A stretch of DNA of 64,000 nucleotides from Solirubrobacter deserti. GTDB lineage: Bacteria; Actinomycetota; Thermoleophilia; Solirubrobacterales; Solirubrobacteraceae. The notes beneath the pieces are model-generated. The model ran no database searches. It saw only the letters and a list, made by a program, of their open reading frames with translations, and was not told where the DNA came from. Positions 34,010 through 43,724 of the stretch are shown in pieces. The stretch covers positions 1,178,001-1,242,000 of the forward strand of contig NZ_QPKJ02000001.1 of assembly GCF_003344625.1 (NCBI RefSeq). Direction: 5' to 3'. The stretch's first letter is position 1, and each line of letters begins with the position of its first letter. A program made the translations under genes and the position numbers.

Positions 34010-35646
34010 GCGAGCGCAAGGACCTGACCACCCGTCAGGGGCATCCGGTCTACGACAACCAGAATCTGCGGACGGTCGGTGCTCGAGGCCCGGCGACGCT
34101 CGAGAACTACCACTTCCTCGAGAAGATGAGCCACTTCGACCGCGAGCGGATCCCGGAGCGGGTGGTGCACGCGCGCGGCGCCACCGCCTTCGGGCACTTC
34201 GAGGCCACGGGCAAGGTGGGCGACGAGCCGGTCGCCAAGTACACCCGGGCCAAGCTCTTCCAGGAGGCGGGCAAGCGGACGGACGTCGCGCTGCGCTTCT
34301 CCACCGTGGCGGGCGGCCGGGACTCCTCCGAAGCGGTCCGCGACCCGCGGGGCTTCGCGATCAAGTTCTACACCGAGGACGGCAACTGGGACCTCGTCGG
34401 CAACAACCTCGGCGTCTTCTTCATCCGCGACGCGATCAAGTTCCCGGACTTCATCCACTCCCAGAAGCCGGACCCGGTGACGTTCGAGCGCCAGGTCCCG
34501 AACCGCGTCTTCGACTTCATCTCGCAGTCGCCCGAGGCCATGCACATGGTGATGCTGGTGTTCTCGCCGCGCGGCACGCCGGCGTCGTACCGGACGATGC
34601 AGGGCTTCGGCGTCAACACCTACAAGTGGGTCAACGCGGCCGGCGACACGGTGCTCGTCAAGTACCACTGGCACCCCAAGCAGGGCGTGGCCTCCTGGGC
34701 CGGTTCGGACCTGGCGACGGTGCAGGGCTCCGAGCTCGGCGTCCACACCAAGGACCTCTACGACTCGATCCAGGCCGGCGACTACCCCGAGTGGGACCTC
34801 TACGTGCAGATCATGGAGGACCACGACCACCCGGAGCTCGACTGGGATCCGCTCGACGACACCAAGACGTGGCCGGAGAACGACTTTCCGCTCCGGCACG
34901 TCGGCACGATGCAGCTCAACCGGATCCCGGAGAACTTCTTCGCCGAGTCCGAGCAGATCGCGTTCGGGACGGGTGTGCTGGTCGACGGGCTCGACTTCTC
35001 CGACGACAAGATGCTCGTCGGGCGCACCTTCTCCTACAGCGACACGCAGCGCTACCGCGTCGGCACGAACTACCTCCAGCTGCCGGTCAACGCGCCCAAG
35101 ACGCGCGTGGCGACGAACCTGCGCGACGGCGAGATGACCTACTACGTCGACGAGAACGGCGGCAACCCGTCGGTCAACTACGAGCCGTCGATCACGGGCG
35201 GGCTCGAGGAGGCGCCCAAGCCGGGGCACGTCGAGCAGGGGCCGATGATCGAGGGCCGGCTCGGTCGCGCGCGGCTCCCGCGCACCAACGACTACAAGCA
35301 GGCCGGCGAGCGCTACCACCTCTCCGAGCAGTGGGAGAAGGACGACCTCGTCGCCAACCTGGTCGACGCGCTGTCGCAGTGCGACCGTCCGATCCAGGAG
35401 CGGATGGTCTGGCACTTCTACATGGTCGACGACGAGCTCGGGTCCCGCGTGGGCGACGGGATCGGGATCGGGCTCGACGAGGTCAAGGGCCTCGAGCCGC
35501 TCGCCTCCCAGACGCTCAACGACGAGGAGCGCGAGCGGCTCGCGAACCTCGGCCACAACGGCCCGCGGGACGTGAGCGACGTGGAGATGACCCACTGCGT
35601 GCCCAACGAGCACGTGGAGGTCACCGAGACTCCGGTCGGGGCGTAG
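34006..35646 (+). CDS. katA: Haem catalase
   Basis: The 546-residue monofunctional catalase splits hydrogen peroxide into water and oxygen. Visible catalytic sites are distal His55 in [14 protein letters not shown], the distal Asn in [17 protein letters not shown], and the proximal haem-ligand Tyr in [15 protein letters not shown]. The N-terminus ([18 protein letters not shown]) and length are those of small-subunit catalases with a modest C-terminal extension. ATG at 34006 has a strong AAGGGGGAA ribosome-binding site and overlaps the Fur gene by ATGA. It is convergent with the next gene, 6 bp away. Confidence 0.95.
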   Translation: MSERKDLTTRQGHPVYDNQNLRTVGARGPATLENYHFLEKMSHFDRERIPERVVHARGATAFGHFEATGKVGDEPVAKYTRAKLFQEAGKRTDVALRFSTVAGGRDSSEAVRDPRGFAIKFYTEDGNWDLVGNNLGVFFIRDAIKFPDFIHSQKPDPVTFERQVPNRVFDFISQSPEAMHMVMLVFSPRGTPASYRTMQGFGVNTYKWVNAAGDTVLVKYHWHPKQGVASWAGSDLATVQGSELGVHTKDLYDSIQAGDYPEWDLYVQIMEDHDHPELDWDPLDDTKTWPENDFPLRHVGTMQLNRIPENFFAESEQIAFGTGVLVDGLDFSDDKMLVGRTFSYSDTQRYRVGTNYLQLPVNAPKTRVATNLRDGEMTYYVDENGGNPSVNYEPSITGGLEEAPKPGHVEQGPMIEGRLGRARLPRTNDYKQAGERYHLSEQWEKDDLVANLVDALSQCDRPIQERMVWHFYMVDDELGSRVGDGIGIGLDEVKGLEPLASQTLNDEERERLANLGHNGPRDVSDVEMTHCVPNEHVEVTETPVGA

Positions 35647-35652
35647 GCGCAT

Positions 35653-37242
35653 TCAGGTTCTCGCGGGCACCCGGCTGTCCGCGAGAACCGCCATCGCGGC
35701 GTTGCGGCCGTTGAGCGCGATCACGCTGCCGCCCGGGTGGGTCGCGGCGCCGCAGAAGTAGAAGCCGTCGATCGGCGTGCGCGGCGTCAGGCGGTGCTCC
35801 CACATCTGGTTGGGCATCACCTCGCCCTGGAAGATGTTGCCGCCCGTCAGGCCGATGCGCTCCTCGATGTCGGGCGGGCCGAGCACCTCGTAGGTCTCGA
35901 CGATGTCCGGGAAGTTCGGCGCGAAGCGGGCGATCAGGTCGATGAACTGGCGCGCCACCTCGTCGCGGCGGGTCGACCAGTCCATGTCGTAGGGCGCGTA
36001 CTGGCCGAAGACGCTCAGCAGGTGGCGGTCGGTCGGCGCCGGCGACGGGTCGTAGCCCGTCTGGATGTAGATCTCGCCGAAGCCGACCGCGGGCTCGCCG
36101 GCCGCGCAGCGCTCGAAGGCGCGCTGGGCGGCGTCGAGGCCCTCCGTGACGTCGATCGTCGCGCGGGCGGGCCACGTGGCGCCGGGCGCTGCGGTGAAGT
36201 CCGGGAGCGCGGTGAGCGCGGCGTTAAACTTGACGACCGGGCTGCGGATCTCCCACTCGCGCAGGCGCTGCTCGTAGGCGGGCGGGAGCTCGGTGAGCAG
36301 GGCGAGCGCGCGTTTGGGGTCCGCGTTGCAGAGGACGGTGCGCGCGCGGATGACCGTGCCGTCTTCGAGCGTGACGCCCTCGCCGGGCGTGATGGCGCTC
36401 ACCGGGACGCCGGTCGCCAGGGTCGCTCCGGCTTCCTGAGCGGCGTGCGCGATGGCGAAGGAGATCATCCCCATGCCGCCCTTCACGTAGCCCCACACCG
36501 GGCCCTGGCCCTCGAGGTCGCCCTGGTAGTGCATGAGCTTGATCGAGGCGGTGCCCTTGTCCTGCGGGCCGCCGTAGGCCGCGATCACGCCCTGGCCGAA
36601 CAGTGCGTCCTTGAGGCGCTGGTCGTCCATGTGCTCGTCGAGGACCTCCGCGATCGAGGCATCGAAGACGATGTCGATCATGTGCTGCTCGCCGTGCAGC
36701 AGCTCCTCCAGCTCGGCTCGCGTCGGGGCCTCGTCGAGCCAGGCGTCGCGGCCGCGGGTGCGCAGGCGCTGGCGGATCTCGTCGAAGAGGTGCTCGTAGG
36801 CCCAGTAGCCGTCGATGTCCTTGCGGCTGACCTTGAGCTCCTCGAGGTTGCGCTGGGTCTTGGCGTCGTCGAGCCACTGGCCGAAGGACGTGCCGTCCTC
36901 GAACGGAACCCACAGGTTGGGGTCCGCGACGTAGCACTCGAAGCCGCGTCGTCTGAGGTCCAGCTCCTGGATAACGAGGTCGTCGAGCAGGCCGACGACG
37001 TACGCGCACGGCGAGACGCTGTAGCGCTGATCCGGGAACGGGCGCTCGAGCGTGCAGGCGCCGCCGAGCCGCTCCCGGCGTTCGAGGACGAGGACGCGTT
37101 GGCCCGCTCGGGCGAGGTACGCGGCGGCCGTGAGCCCGTTGTGGCCGCCGCCGACGATGACGGCGTCCCAGTGGGTGGCCGCCAGCTCACGCACCGGCGC
37201 GGGCAGCCCGACCTCCCCCAGCTTCGCGGCGATCTCGTTCAT
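35653..37242 (-). CDS. PYROXD2/phytoene-dehydrogenase-like FAD oxidoreductase (copy 1)
   Basis: This 529-residue protein has an FAD-binding Rossmann motif VIVGGGHNGLTAAAYLARAG (about 28-47), then LERRERLGGACT. The C-terminal flavin-contact region is GFYFCGAATHPGGSVIALNG. It resembles the PYROXD2/CrtI-like amine-oxidase-fold group and is a clear paralogue of the 45911-47512 product. Carotenoid desaturation is unlikely, because no carotenoid genes are near. It is third in an operon with acyl-CoA dehydrogenase and acyl-CoA synthetase (4-nt overlaps), so oxidation of a catabolic intermediate is more probable. Start ATG 37242. Confidence 0.85.
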   Translation of the reverse strand: MNEIAAKLGEVGLPAPVRELAATHWDAVIVGGGHNGLTAAAYLARAGQRVLVLERRERLGGACTLERPFPDQRYSVSPCAYVVGLLDDLVIQELDLRRRGFECYVADPNLWVPFEDGTSFGQWLDDAKTQRNLEELKVSRKDIDGYWAYEHLFDEIRQRLRTRGRDAWLDEAPTRAELEELLHGEQHMIDIVFDASIAEVLDEHMDDQRLKDALFGQGVIAAYGGPQDKGTASIKLMHYQGDLEGQGPVWGYVKGGMGMISFAIAHAAQEAGATLATGVPVSAITPGEGVTLEDGTVIRARTVLCNADPKRALALLTELPPAYEQRLREWEIRSPVVKFNAALTALPDFTAAPGATWPARATIDVTEGLDAAQRAFERCAAGEPAVGFGEIYIQTGYDPSPAPTDRHLLSVFGQYAPYDMDWSTRRDEVARQFIDLIARFAPNFPDIVETYEVLGPPDIEERIGLTGGNIFQGEVMPNQMWEHRLTPRTPIDGFYFCGAATHPGGSVIALNGRNAAMAVLADSRVPART

Positions 37243-39209
37243 GGTTGAGCCTCCTCGTCGGCCAGGGCGTCCACGGCGACCGCGCCGTCGGCGGTCACGA
37301 TCACGGGGTTGAGCTCGATCAGCGCGAGCGGGAGCTGCTGCAGCGTGTGGGCGATGTCGGCCACGCGCGGCTCGATCCGCTCGCGCGGCGCGGGCAGCGG
37401 GACGATGGTCGCCCGGTCGAGCAGCTCGGTGTGCGTGCCGCCGAGCCCGACGACCAGCACCGGCATGAAGCCGGTCCGGTCGACGCTGACCAGCAGTTCC
37501 AGCCCGGGCGCCGTCATCCGTTCGATGTATGTGAGGCCGCGCGCGAAGGCCTCGCGTACGTCGCGCACATTGAGCTCGACGCCACCCGCGGCCGCTTTGT
37601 GTCGCAACCTCGTCGCTTTCATCGCGACGGGCCCGAGCTCGCGCGCGAGGCGCTCGGCGTCTTCGGCGTCGGTCGCGATCCGGCCCTCGGGGACCGGGAC
37701 ACCCGCTGCGCGCAGGAGCTGCTTGGCCTCGTGCTCGGGGATGGGCGCGCCCTTGTCGACGGGACGCTCCAGCTGCGCGATCCGCTCGGGATCCGGCGTG
37801 ACCGTGAGCGCCCGGGCGGCGAGCAGCCCGCTCCTGAGGCCGGCGACCCCGTCCTCGGGCATCAGCTCGGGGATCGTCGAGGCGAGCAGCGTCGGGGCGC
37901 GGGCCTGGGCGACCGCGTCGACGATCGGCGCGTGGCCGTCGTACGCGTCGAAGAGCACGAGCACGCGCCCGATCGCGGGATCGGCGCCGAGCGCCTCGAT
38001 CAGCGCGGTGAGCGCGGCCGTGTCCTCCCACAGCAACGCCGTGTAGTCGAGCGGGTTACCGGCCGTGGCCGCCGCGGGCAGGTGGCGCTCGAGCGCGGTG
38101 ATGGTGTCCGGCGCGAGCGCCGGGAGGTCGACGCCCAGGGACGCCGCGAGATCGGCCGCCACGGCCGAATCTCCGCCGGAGCACGTCATGACCGCCACGC
38201 CGCGCGGCGAGGCCGCGGCGGCCGGCGCGTTCGCCGCGCCGGGCTGGGGGGCGGGCGGCGCCCCCGCACTCGGCCGGCGGGCCGGCATCGCGAGCGCCTT
38301 CGCGATCTCCAACAGGTCGTGCGGGTCCTCGGCCCAGGCGGCGCCGCACTCTTCGAAGACGGCGCGGAAGACGCGCTGGTCGCCGGCGATCGCGCCCGTG
38401 TGGGCCTCGGCGGCGGCGCGGCCGGCGCGGGAGGAGCCCGCCTTGAGCACGGCGACGCGGACGCCCGCGCGGGCGCAGGCCTCGAGGGCGGTGCACCAGC
38501 GGGGACCGTCGCCGTCGTCCTCGACGTACAGCGCGACCGACCGCACACCCTCGCGCTGCGCGACGGCGAGCAGGAAGTCGGCGGCGTCGACCACCGCCTG
38601 GTTGCCGCACGAGATCACGGTATGCAGGCGCAGGCCCCGCCGCGACGCGAGCGCGTTGACCGCGACGTTGCCGGACTGGGAGATCAGCGCGACGGGACCG
38701 GGCTCGACGTGCCGGATCGGGTCTCCCCACAGCGCAACGCGGTCGGGCAGGGAGACGATCCCGTTGCCGTTCGGGCCGCACACCGGCATCCCGTCCGCGG
38801 CGGCGACGAGCCGCGCCTGCAGACCGCGGGCGCGCACCTCGGCGAACCCCGCCGCGAACACGACCGCACCGCCGCAGCCGAGCGACGCCGCCCGCGCGAC
38901 CACGTCGGTCGCGTCGGCGGCGGGCACGGCGACCACTACCGCGTCGGGCACCTGGGGCAGGTCGTCGAGCGACGGCACCGCCGCCACGCCGTGCACGGCG
39001 GACCGCCGCGGGTTGACGGCGAAAACGCGCCCGCCGTAGCCGATCCGCGCCAGGTTGAGCAGGACCTCGCCGCCGTAGGAGCCGGCGCGCTCGGACGCGC
39101 CGACCACAGCCACGCTGCGCGGCGCGAAGAGGCGGGCGCCGAGCGGCGCGGCGGAGCGCGCCGACGCGGGCGGCGACCCGGTCAGCGGCGCGGTGGGCGG
39201 GCGCGTCAC
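37239..39209 (-). CDS. ADP-forming acyl-CoA synthetase (fused alpha-beta)
   Basis: This 656-residue protein has the acetate-CoA ligase (ADP-forming)/Acs-Pat layout. A CoA-binding Rossmann domain (about 25-150, SVAVVGASERAGSYGGEVL) comes first. Two succinyl-CoA-ligase-like domains follow (about 155-440), with the phospho-His in AAAEAHTGAIAGDQ. An ATP-grasp domain (about 465-655, EHEAKQLLRAAGVPVPEG and HKAAAGGVEL) ends it. It would make an acyl-CoA from the free acid and ATP, giving ADP. No acetyltransferase domain is fused. GTG at 39209 overlaps the acyl-CoA dehydrogenase gene; the 3' end overlaps the flavoprotein gene. Confidence 0.88.
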   Translation of the reverse strand: MTRPPTAPLTGSPPASARSAAPLGARLFAPRSVAVVGASERAGSYGGEVLLNLARIGYGGRVFAVNPRRSAVHGVAAVPSLDDLPQVPDAVVVAVPAADATDVVARAASLGCGGAVVFAAGFAEVRARGLQARLVAAADGMPVCGPNGNGIVSLPDRVALWGDPIRHVEPGPVALISQSGNVAVNALASRRGLRLHTVISCGNQAVVDAADFLLAVAQREGVRSVALYVEDDGDGPRWCTALEACARAGVRVAVLKAGSSRAGRAAAEAHTGAIAGDQRVFRAVFEECGAAWAEDPHDLLEIAKALAMPARRPSAGAPPAPQPGAANAPAAAASPRGVAVMTCSGGDSAVAADLAASLGVDLPALAPDTITALERHLPAAATAGNPLDYTALLWEDTAALTALIEALGADPAIGRVLVLFDAYDGHAPIVDAVAQARAPTLLASTIPELMPEDGVAGLRSGLLAARALTVTPDPERIAQLERPVDKGAPIPEHEAKQLLRAAGVPVPEGRIATDAEDAERLARELGPVAMKATRLRHKAAAGGVELNVRDVREAFARGLTYIERMTAPGLELLVSVDRTGFMPVLVVGLGGTHTELLDRATIVPLPAPRERIEPRVADIAHTLQQLPLALIELNPVIVTADGAVAVDALADEEAQP

Positions 39210-40330
39210 CACAGCACCCGCTGCACGCCGCGGCGCTCCAGCGCCCTCGCCACGATCAGGCGCTGGATCTCGCTCGTGCCCTCCCAGATGCGGTCCACGC
39301 GCAGCTCGCGCCAGAAGCGCTCGGCGACGTTGACCCGCGTGTAGCCGCGGCCGCCCCAGACCTGCAGGCACCGGTCGGCGCAGCGGTTCGCGGCCTCGCT
39401 CACGAACAGCTTGGCCATCGACGCTTTCGCGTGCACGAGCTTGGGGTCCTCGCCGGCGTCGGCCAGCCGCGCCACCTCGAGCCCGAGCAGCCGGCCCGCG
39501 GCGGCGTCCGCGGCCGAGTCCGCCAACGGGAACGCCACGCCCTGGTGGTCGATGATCCGTGCGCCGCCCTGCTCGCGCTCGATCGCCCAGGCGGTGGTCT
39601 CCTCGATCAACCGCAGCATCGCGCCACAGCCGCGCGCGGCGATCCCGAGGCGCTCCTCGGCGAACCACGCGCGCTGGAGCTCGTCGCCACCGCCGACGCA
39701 GCCGATCACCGCGTCCTCGCCCACGACGACGCCGTCGAAGCGGATCGTCGGATGCCCGTGCGGATACGTGTGCGTGAAGGGCGGATCGTCGACCACCGAG
39801 ATCCCCGGCAACGACGCGTCCACGAGGAACAGCGTCGGCTGAGGCGCCAACGCCATGACGATGAACACCGCCGCGACGTCTCCGTACGTCACGAACCACT
39901 TCTCGCCGTCGAGCCGCCAACCGCCCTCCACACGCGTGGCGCGCGTCTCGATGCCCGACGGATCGGACCCCGCGCCCTCCTCCGTCACCGCGTAGGCGTC
40001 GTGCAGCTCGCCGCGTAGCGCGGGCTTCAACCACCGGTCGATCTGCTCCGCCGACCCCCGCGCGAGCACGTTGTAGGCCGTCGGCACGTGCCACGACAAC
40101 GCGTTGGTGGAGCGCCCGAACTGCTCCTCGACCTCGAACCACTCGACGTGCGACCACCCCTGCCCGCCGTGCTCCACCGCGTGCAAACCCCCCGAGACAC
40201 GCCGCGCCAGCGCCTCGCGCCGGATCAGCGCGACGTCGCCGGCCCCGAGCCGCCCCAGCTCGGCGTCGATCTCGCGCGGGATCAGGATCTCGTCCACGAA
40301 CGCACGCGCCCGTTCAGCGGCTGGATTCAC
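39206..40330 (-). CDS. Acyl-CoA dehydrogenase
   Basis: This 374-residue flavoprotein oxidises an acyl-CoA to the 2-enoyl-CoA and hands electrons to ETF. It has the family's three-domain order, with FAD-contact stretches AYAVTEEGAGSDPSGIETRA and GWRLDGEKWFVTYGD. The C-terminal signature RIWEGTSEIQRLIVARAL places the catalytic Glu in the usual EGTSE position. GTG at 40330 begins the operon with the ADP-forming synthetase and the flavoprotein. It is divergent from a TetR gene 26 bp away, its likely regulator. Confidence 0.92.
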   Translation of the reverse strand: MNPAAERARAFVDEILIPREIDAELGRLGAGDVALIRREALARRVSGGLHAVEHGGQGWSHVEWFEVEEQFGRSTNALSWHVPTAYNVLARGSAEQIDRWLKPALRGELHDAYAVTEEGAGSDPSGIETRATRVEGGWRLDGEKWFVTYGDVAAVFIVMALAPQPTLFLVDASLPGISVVDDPPFTHTYPHGHPTIRFDGVVVGEDAVIGCVGGGDELQRAWFAEERLGIAARGCGAMLRLIEETTAWAIEREQGGARIIDHQGVAFPLADSAADAAAGRLLGLEVARLADAGEDPKLVHAKASMAKLFVSEAANRCADRCLQVWGGRGYTRVNVAERFWRELRVDRIWEGTSEIQRLIVARALERRGVQRVLW

Positions 40331-40356
40331 CGTGGTCCTCCTGTAGGTTGCGCGCC

Positions 40357-40953
40357 GTGGAAGCCAGCCGTGCCGCCGCTCGGGCCAGCGCCCGGGCGAG
40401 GATCCTCGACGCCGCCGTGATGCTCATCGCCCGCGAGGGCATCAACGACGTCCGGGTCGCGCGGATCGCGATGCAGGCGGGCGTCTCCGCGAGCCTGCTG
40501 CACTACCACTTCGCCTCGCGCGACAGCCTGCTGGCCGAGGCGCTCGAGCACTCCTACGAGCTCGCCGGCGACCTGCGCACGAACCGGCGCGAGCAGCCGA
40601 CCGAAGCGCCCGCCCGCCTCAGGTGGATGATCGACTGGTGCCTGCCGCTCCCCGGCCACCAGCACGACGACTGGATGCTGTGGGTCGAGCTGTGGCTGCA
40701 CGCCGGCCGCCGCCCCGAGCTGCGCCCGACCGCCGCGCGCCTGTACGCGCGCATGCACGAGTGGTTCGACGAGGCGATCGCCGAGGGCGAGGCCAGCCAC
40801 GAGTTCCGCGTCGAGGACCGCTCGCGCACCGTCGACCATCTGCTCGCGCTGCTCGACGGCTACGGCATCCGCGCGCTGATCGAGGACTTCTCGATCGAAC
40901 GCGCGCACGAGGAGATCTGGGCCGCGATCGCGCCCGAGCTGGGCGTTCACTGA
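40357..40953 (+). CDS. TetR-family transcriptional regulator
   Basis: The 198-residue protein has an N-terminal TetR helix-turn-helix (about 12-58, with VARIAMQAGVSASLLHYHF) and a helical ligand domain (about 70-195). It is divergent from the acyl-CoA dehydrogenase operon with only 26 bp between starts, so control of that operon by an acyl-CoA or related ligand is likely. GTG at 40357 is preferred; a TTG at 40348 would add three residues. Its 3' end overlaps the convergent TetR-hotdog gene by 7 nt. Confidence 0.85.
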   Translation: MEASRAAARASARARILDAAVMLIAREGINDVRVARIAMQAGVSASLLHYHFASRDSLLAEALEHSYELAGDLRTNRREQPTEAPARLRWMIDWCLPLPGHQHDDWMLWVELWLHAGRRPELRPTAARLYARMHEWFDEAIAEGEASHEFRVEDRSRTVDHLLALLDGYGIRALIEDFSIERAHEEIWAAIAPELGVH

Positions 40954-41891
40954 GCGAGCGCCTCGCGCTCTTCGGCGGTCAGCGCCCGGCCCGGGACCTC
41001 CAGCGTGGTCGCCGCCTCCACGCCGACGCCGTCCGCGGTCGCGACCGTCTCGCGCGTCCGGAACGACGCGCGCCCCACCGTGTCCAGCGTGCACGTGACC
41101 TCCACGTCGTCGCGCCCCAGTGACCGCAGGTACCGCACCGCGACGTGCGTCACCACCGCCTCCGGCACGCGGCCGCCGAGCCACGCCAGCCGCGCCTCCT
41201 CGAGGAACGTGAACAGCACGGCGGGATCGACGAACCCGTGCGCGTCCAGATCACGCGCCCGGATCGACAGCACCATCCGGTGCACGGACGCGCCGCGCAC
41301 CGGCTCGACCACGGGCGGGTCCGGCAGCGTCACCCCCAGCTCGAGCTCCGCCAGCCGCCGTGCCCAGCCGGCGGCGCGCGCCGGCGGGACGTCCTCACCG
41401 TGGACCGTCGCGTGCAGCCCGATCCCGTCCAGCACCGCGACCAGCCGCGCCGCCGTGTCCTGCACGTCCGCGCACGCCCAGCAGCCCTGGCGGACGCCGT
41501 CGGCCAGCACCTCGGCGAGCACCGCCCGCCAGCCGACGTCGAACCGGCCCAGCGTGTCCCGCACGAGCGACGAGTGCACGGACGAGCCCCACGCGTCCAC
41601 CCACAGCCGCCACGACCCGCTGTCCTCCCACTCGGACTGCGCGAGGTACGCCGCCAGCCGGTGCGGCGGGTCTTCGTGGCGGCGCGAGATCGCCTCCAGC
41701 GCCGCGAGGTCCTCCTGCGCCGCGGCCGCGAACGCCTCCGCCACCATCTGGTCGCGCGACCCGAAGTGGTAGTTGACCAGGCCGAGCGACGCGCCCGCCT
41801 CGCGCGTGATCGTCCCCACCGTGGCGGCCGCGAAGCCGTCGCGCCCGATGACGCGGCGCGCCGCGCCCAGCAGCTCGTCGCGCCGCCTCAT
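40947..41891 (-). CDS. TetR regulator fused to a hotdog (4HBT-like) thioesterase domain
   Basis: The 314-residue protein has a complete TetR N-terminus (about 1-50, ITREAGASLGLVNYHFGSRD) and a TetR C-terminal helical domain (to about 190). A hotdog-fold module (about 205-305) follows, with the 4HBT-like pattern SIRARDLDAHGFVDPAVLF, LEEARLAWL and VAVRYLRSLGRDDVEV. The usual GHVNN of thioesterases reads HGFVDP here, but the preceding Asp-x-Asp is kept. The domain may hydrolyse or only sense an acyl-CoA. ATG at 41891 overlaps the ABC ATPase stop by 4 nt, making this the last gene of the transporter operon. Fusion is seen in one uninterrupted frame. Confidence 0.85.
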   Translation of the reverse strand: MRRRDELLGAARRVIGRDGFAAATVGTITREAGASLGLVNYHFGSRDQMVAEAFAAAAQEDLAALEAISRRHEDPPHRLAAYLAQSEWEDSGSWRLWVDAWGSSVHSSLVRDTLGRFDVGWRAVLAEVLADGVRQGCWACADVQDTAARLVAVLDGIGLHATVHGEDVPPARAAGWARRLAELELGVTLPDPPVVEPVRGASVHRMVLSIRARDLDAHGFVDPAVLFTFLEEARLAWLGGRVPEAVVTHVAVRYLRSLGRDDVEVTCTLDTVGRASFRTRETVATADGVGVEAATTLEVPGRALTAEEREALAQ

Positions 41892-42931
41892 GGGTCCAGC
41901 ACCCGCAAGCAGTCGGCCGGGAGGTGGACGCACACGGGATCGCCGCTCGCGTGCTCGACTGCGGACCCGTCGTTGGGCACGTCGCAGCGCACCAGCGCGC
42001 CGCTCGCCAGCCGCACGCGCACGTCCTGATGGAAGCCGAGGTAGACGACCGCCTCGACCATCCCCGGCACCCGGTTCTCGCCGGCCGACCCGTGCGGCTC
42101 CAACCGCACCCGCTCGGGCCGGATCATCGCCAGCGCGTCGCCGGTCCGCCCGTTGACGTCCGCGCGCAGCGTGAACTCCCCAACCTGCAGCCCGTCACCC
42201 GTCACCGCCGCCGGGATCAGATTCGAGGAGCCGAGGAAGTTCGCCACGAACGCCGTGCCCGGCGCCTCGTAGAGCACGCGCGGCTCGTCGCACTGCTCCA
42301 CGCGCCCGCCCTTCATCACCGCCACGCGGTCGCTCATCGTGAGCGCCTCGTCCTGGTCGTGCGTGACGTAGACGAACGTCATTTCGAGCGTCTCCTGGAT
42401 GCGCTTGAGCTCCACCTGCAGGTCGATCCGCAGCCGCGCATCCAACGCGCCGAGCGGCTCGTCCAGCAGCAGCACCGGCGGTTCGAGCACGAGCGCGCGG
42501 GCCAGCGCGACCCGCTGCTGCTGCCCGCCGCTCAGCTGCCCGGGTCGGCGCGCCGCGAGCGAGCCCAGCTGCACGAGCTCCATCGCCTCGCCCACGCGCC
42601 GGGCGACCTCGGCCTTGCCGACCCGCTTGTAGCGCAGCCCGAAGGCCACGTTCTCGGCCACGGTCATGTGCGGGAACAGCGCATAGGACTGAAAGACCGT
42701 GTTGACCGGCCGCTTGTGTGGCGGCTTGCCCGCGATGTCGGTGCCGTCGAGCGTGATCGCGCCGCTGTCGAGCGTCTCGAAGCCGGCGATCAGCCGCAGC
42801 GTCGACGTCTTCCCGCAGCCGGATGGCCCGAGCAGCGTGAAGAACTCGCCGTGCGCGATCTCGATCGACACGTCGTCGACCGCGCGCACGTCGCCGTAGC
42901 GCTTGACCAGGTGCTCAAGCGCGAGGCTCAA
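41888..42931 (-). CDS. potA: Polyamine-type ABC transporter ATP-binding protein (PotA-like)
   Basis: This 347-residue ATPase has Walker A GPSGCGKTS, Q-loop FQSYALFPHMT, signature LSGGQQQRVALARAL, Walker B VLLLDEPLGALD and switch His in VTHDQDEAL. A C-terminal TOBE regulatory domain (about 265-345) follows. The ALFPHMTVAENVAFGL and GALDARLR details are those of the PotA/CUT1-type group. It powers the importer encoded by the three preceding genes and overlaps the permease gene by 17 nt. The substrate may be a polyamine or another organic amine. Confidence 0.9.
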   Translation of the reverse strand: MSLALEHLVKRYGDVRAVDDVSIEIAHGEFFTLLGPSGCGKTSTLRLIAGFETLDSGAITLDGTDIAGKPPHKRPVNTVFQSYALFPHMTVAENVAFGLRYKRVGKAEVARRVGEAMELVQLGSLAARRPGQLSGGQQQRVALARALVLEPPVLLLDEPLGALDARLRIDLQVELKRIQETLEMTFVYVTHDQDEALTMSDRVAVMKGGRVEQCDEPRVLYEAPGTAFVANFLGSSNLIPAAVTGDGLQVGEFTLRADVNGRTGDALAMIRPERVRLEPHGSAGENRVPGMVEAVVYLGFHQDVRVRLASGALVRCDVPNDGSAVEHASGDPVCVHLPADCLRVLDP

Positions 42932-43724
42932 CCGGCCTCCCCCGTCCCAGGACCCACGCGAGCGCGAGCGCGGCCAGCGACAGCACGAGCATGATCGTCA
43001 CCAGCGCGTTCAAGGCGGGCGTGGGCGCCGCGCGAGCGCTGGCGTAGATGCGCATCGGCACGGTGGTGGTGTCCGCGCCGGACGCCATGTACTGCGCGAC
43101 CACGAAGTCGTCGATGCTGAGGGCGAACACCGTCAGCAGCGAGGCCGCCAGGGCCGGGCCGAGCAGCGGGAGCAGCACGCGTCGCAGCACGTGCCAGGGC
43201 GGTGCGCCGAGGTCGGCCGCGGCCTCCTCGACGTCGCGGCCGATCATCACCAGCCGCCCGCGCACGATCAGCACCACCCAGCTGAGCGAGAACGTCACGT
43301 GCCCGATGACCTGCGCCGTCGTCCCGAGCCCGATGAACCCGAACGCGCTCGTGAACAGCAGGAACAGCCCGACCGCGAACACGAGCTCCGGCGTCACCAG
43401 CGGCAGCAGCATGAGGACGTTCGAGACTCCGCTGCCCCGCCCGCGCCAGCGCTGCAACCCGAGCGCGAGCGCCGTCCCGAGCGGCACGGCGATCACCATG
43501 CTCAGCCCGGCGAGGACGAGCGAGTGCTCGAGCGCGCTCGCGAGCGTCGGATCGTTGCGCACGCTCAGCGTCGGGTCCGTCCAGAACCAGCGCAGCGAGA
43601 AGCCCTGCCCCGTCGTGCGCGAGCGGCCCTCGTTGAACGCGAACCGGATCGCGATCAGCACCGGCAGCAGCGACCAGACCACGTAGATCCACGTGACCGC
43701 CGGCAGCAGGCGAGAGCGCTTCAC
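42915..43724 (-). CDS. potC: ABC permease, PotC-like
   Basis: This 269-residue permease has six hydrophobic segments. The BPD_transp_1 coupling loop reads EEAAADLGAPPWHVLRRVLLP, near residue 180 (EAA motif). FAFNEGRS and FALSIDDFVVAQYMASG are typical of PotC/YdcV-type subunits. GTG at 43724 overlaps the PotB-like gene by GTGA. It forms the membrane channel with that gene product. Confidence 0.9.
   Translation of the reverse strand: MKRSRLLPAVTWIYVVWSLLPVLIAIRFAFNEGRSRTTGQGFSLRWFWTDPTLSVRNDPTLASALEHSLVLAGLSMVIAVPLGTALALGLQRWRGRGSGVSNVLMLLPLVTPELVFAVGLFLLFTSAFGFIGLGTTAQVIGHVTFSLSWVVLIVRGRLVMIGRDVEEAAADLGAPPWHVLRRVLLPLLGPALAASLLTVFALSIDDFVVAQYMASGADTTTVPMRIYASARAAPTPALNALVTIMLVLSLAALALAWVLGRGRPVEPRA

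Noticed and set aside
35653..37242. Carotenoid (phytoene) desaturase role for the flavoprotein
   Set aside because: The FAD motifs fit, but no carotenoid genes are present and context is acyl-CoA catabolism.
40348..40356. TTG start for the TetR gene
   Set aside because: GTG at 40357 has better spacing from the AGG and fits the family N-terminus; only three residues differ.
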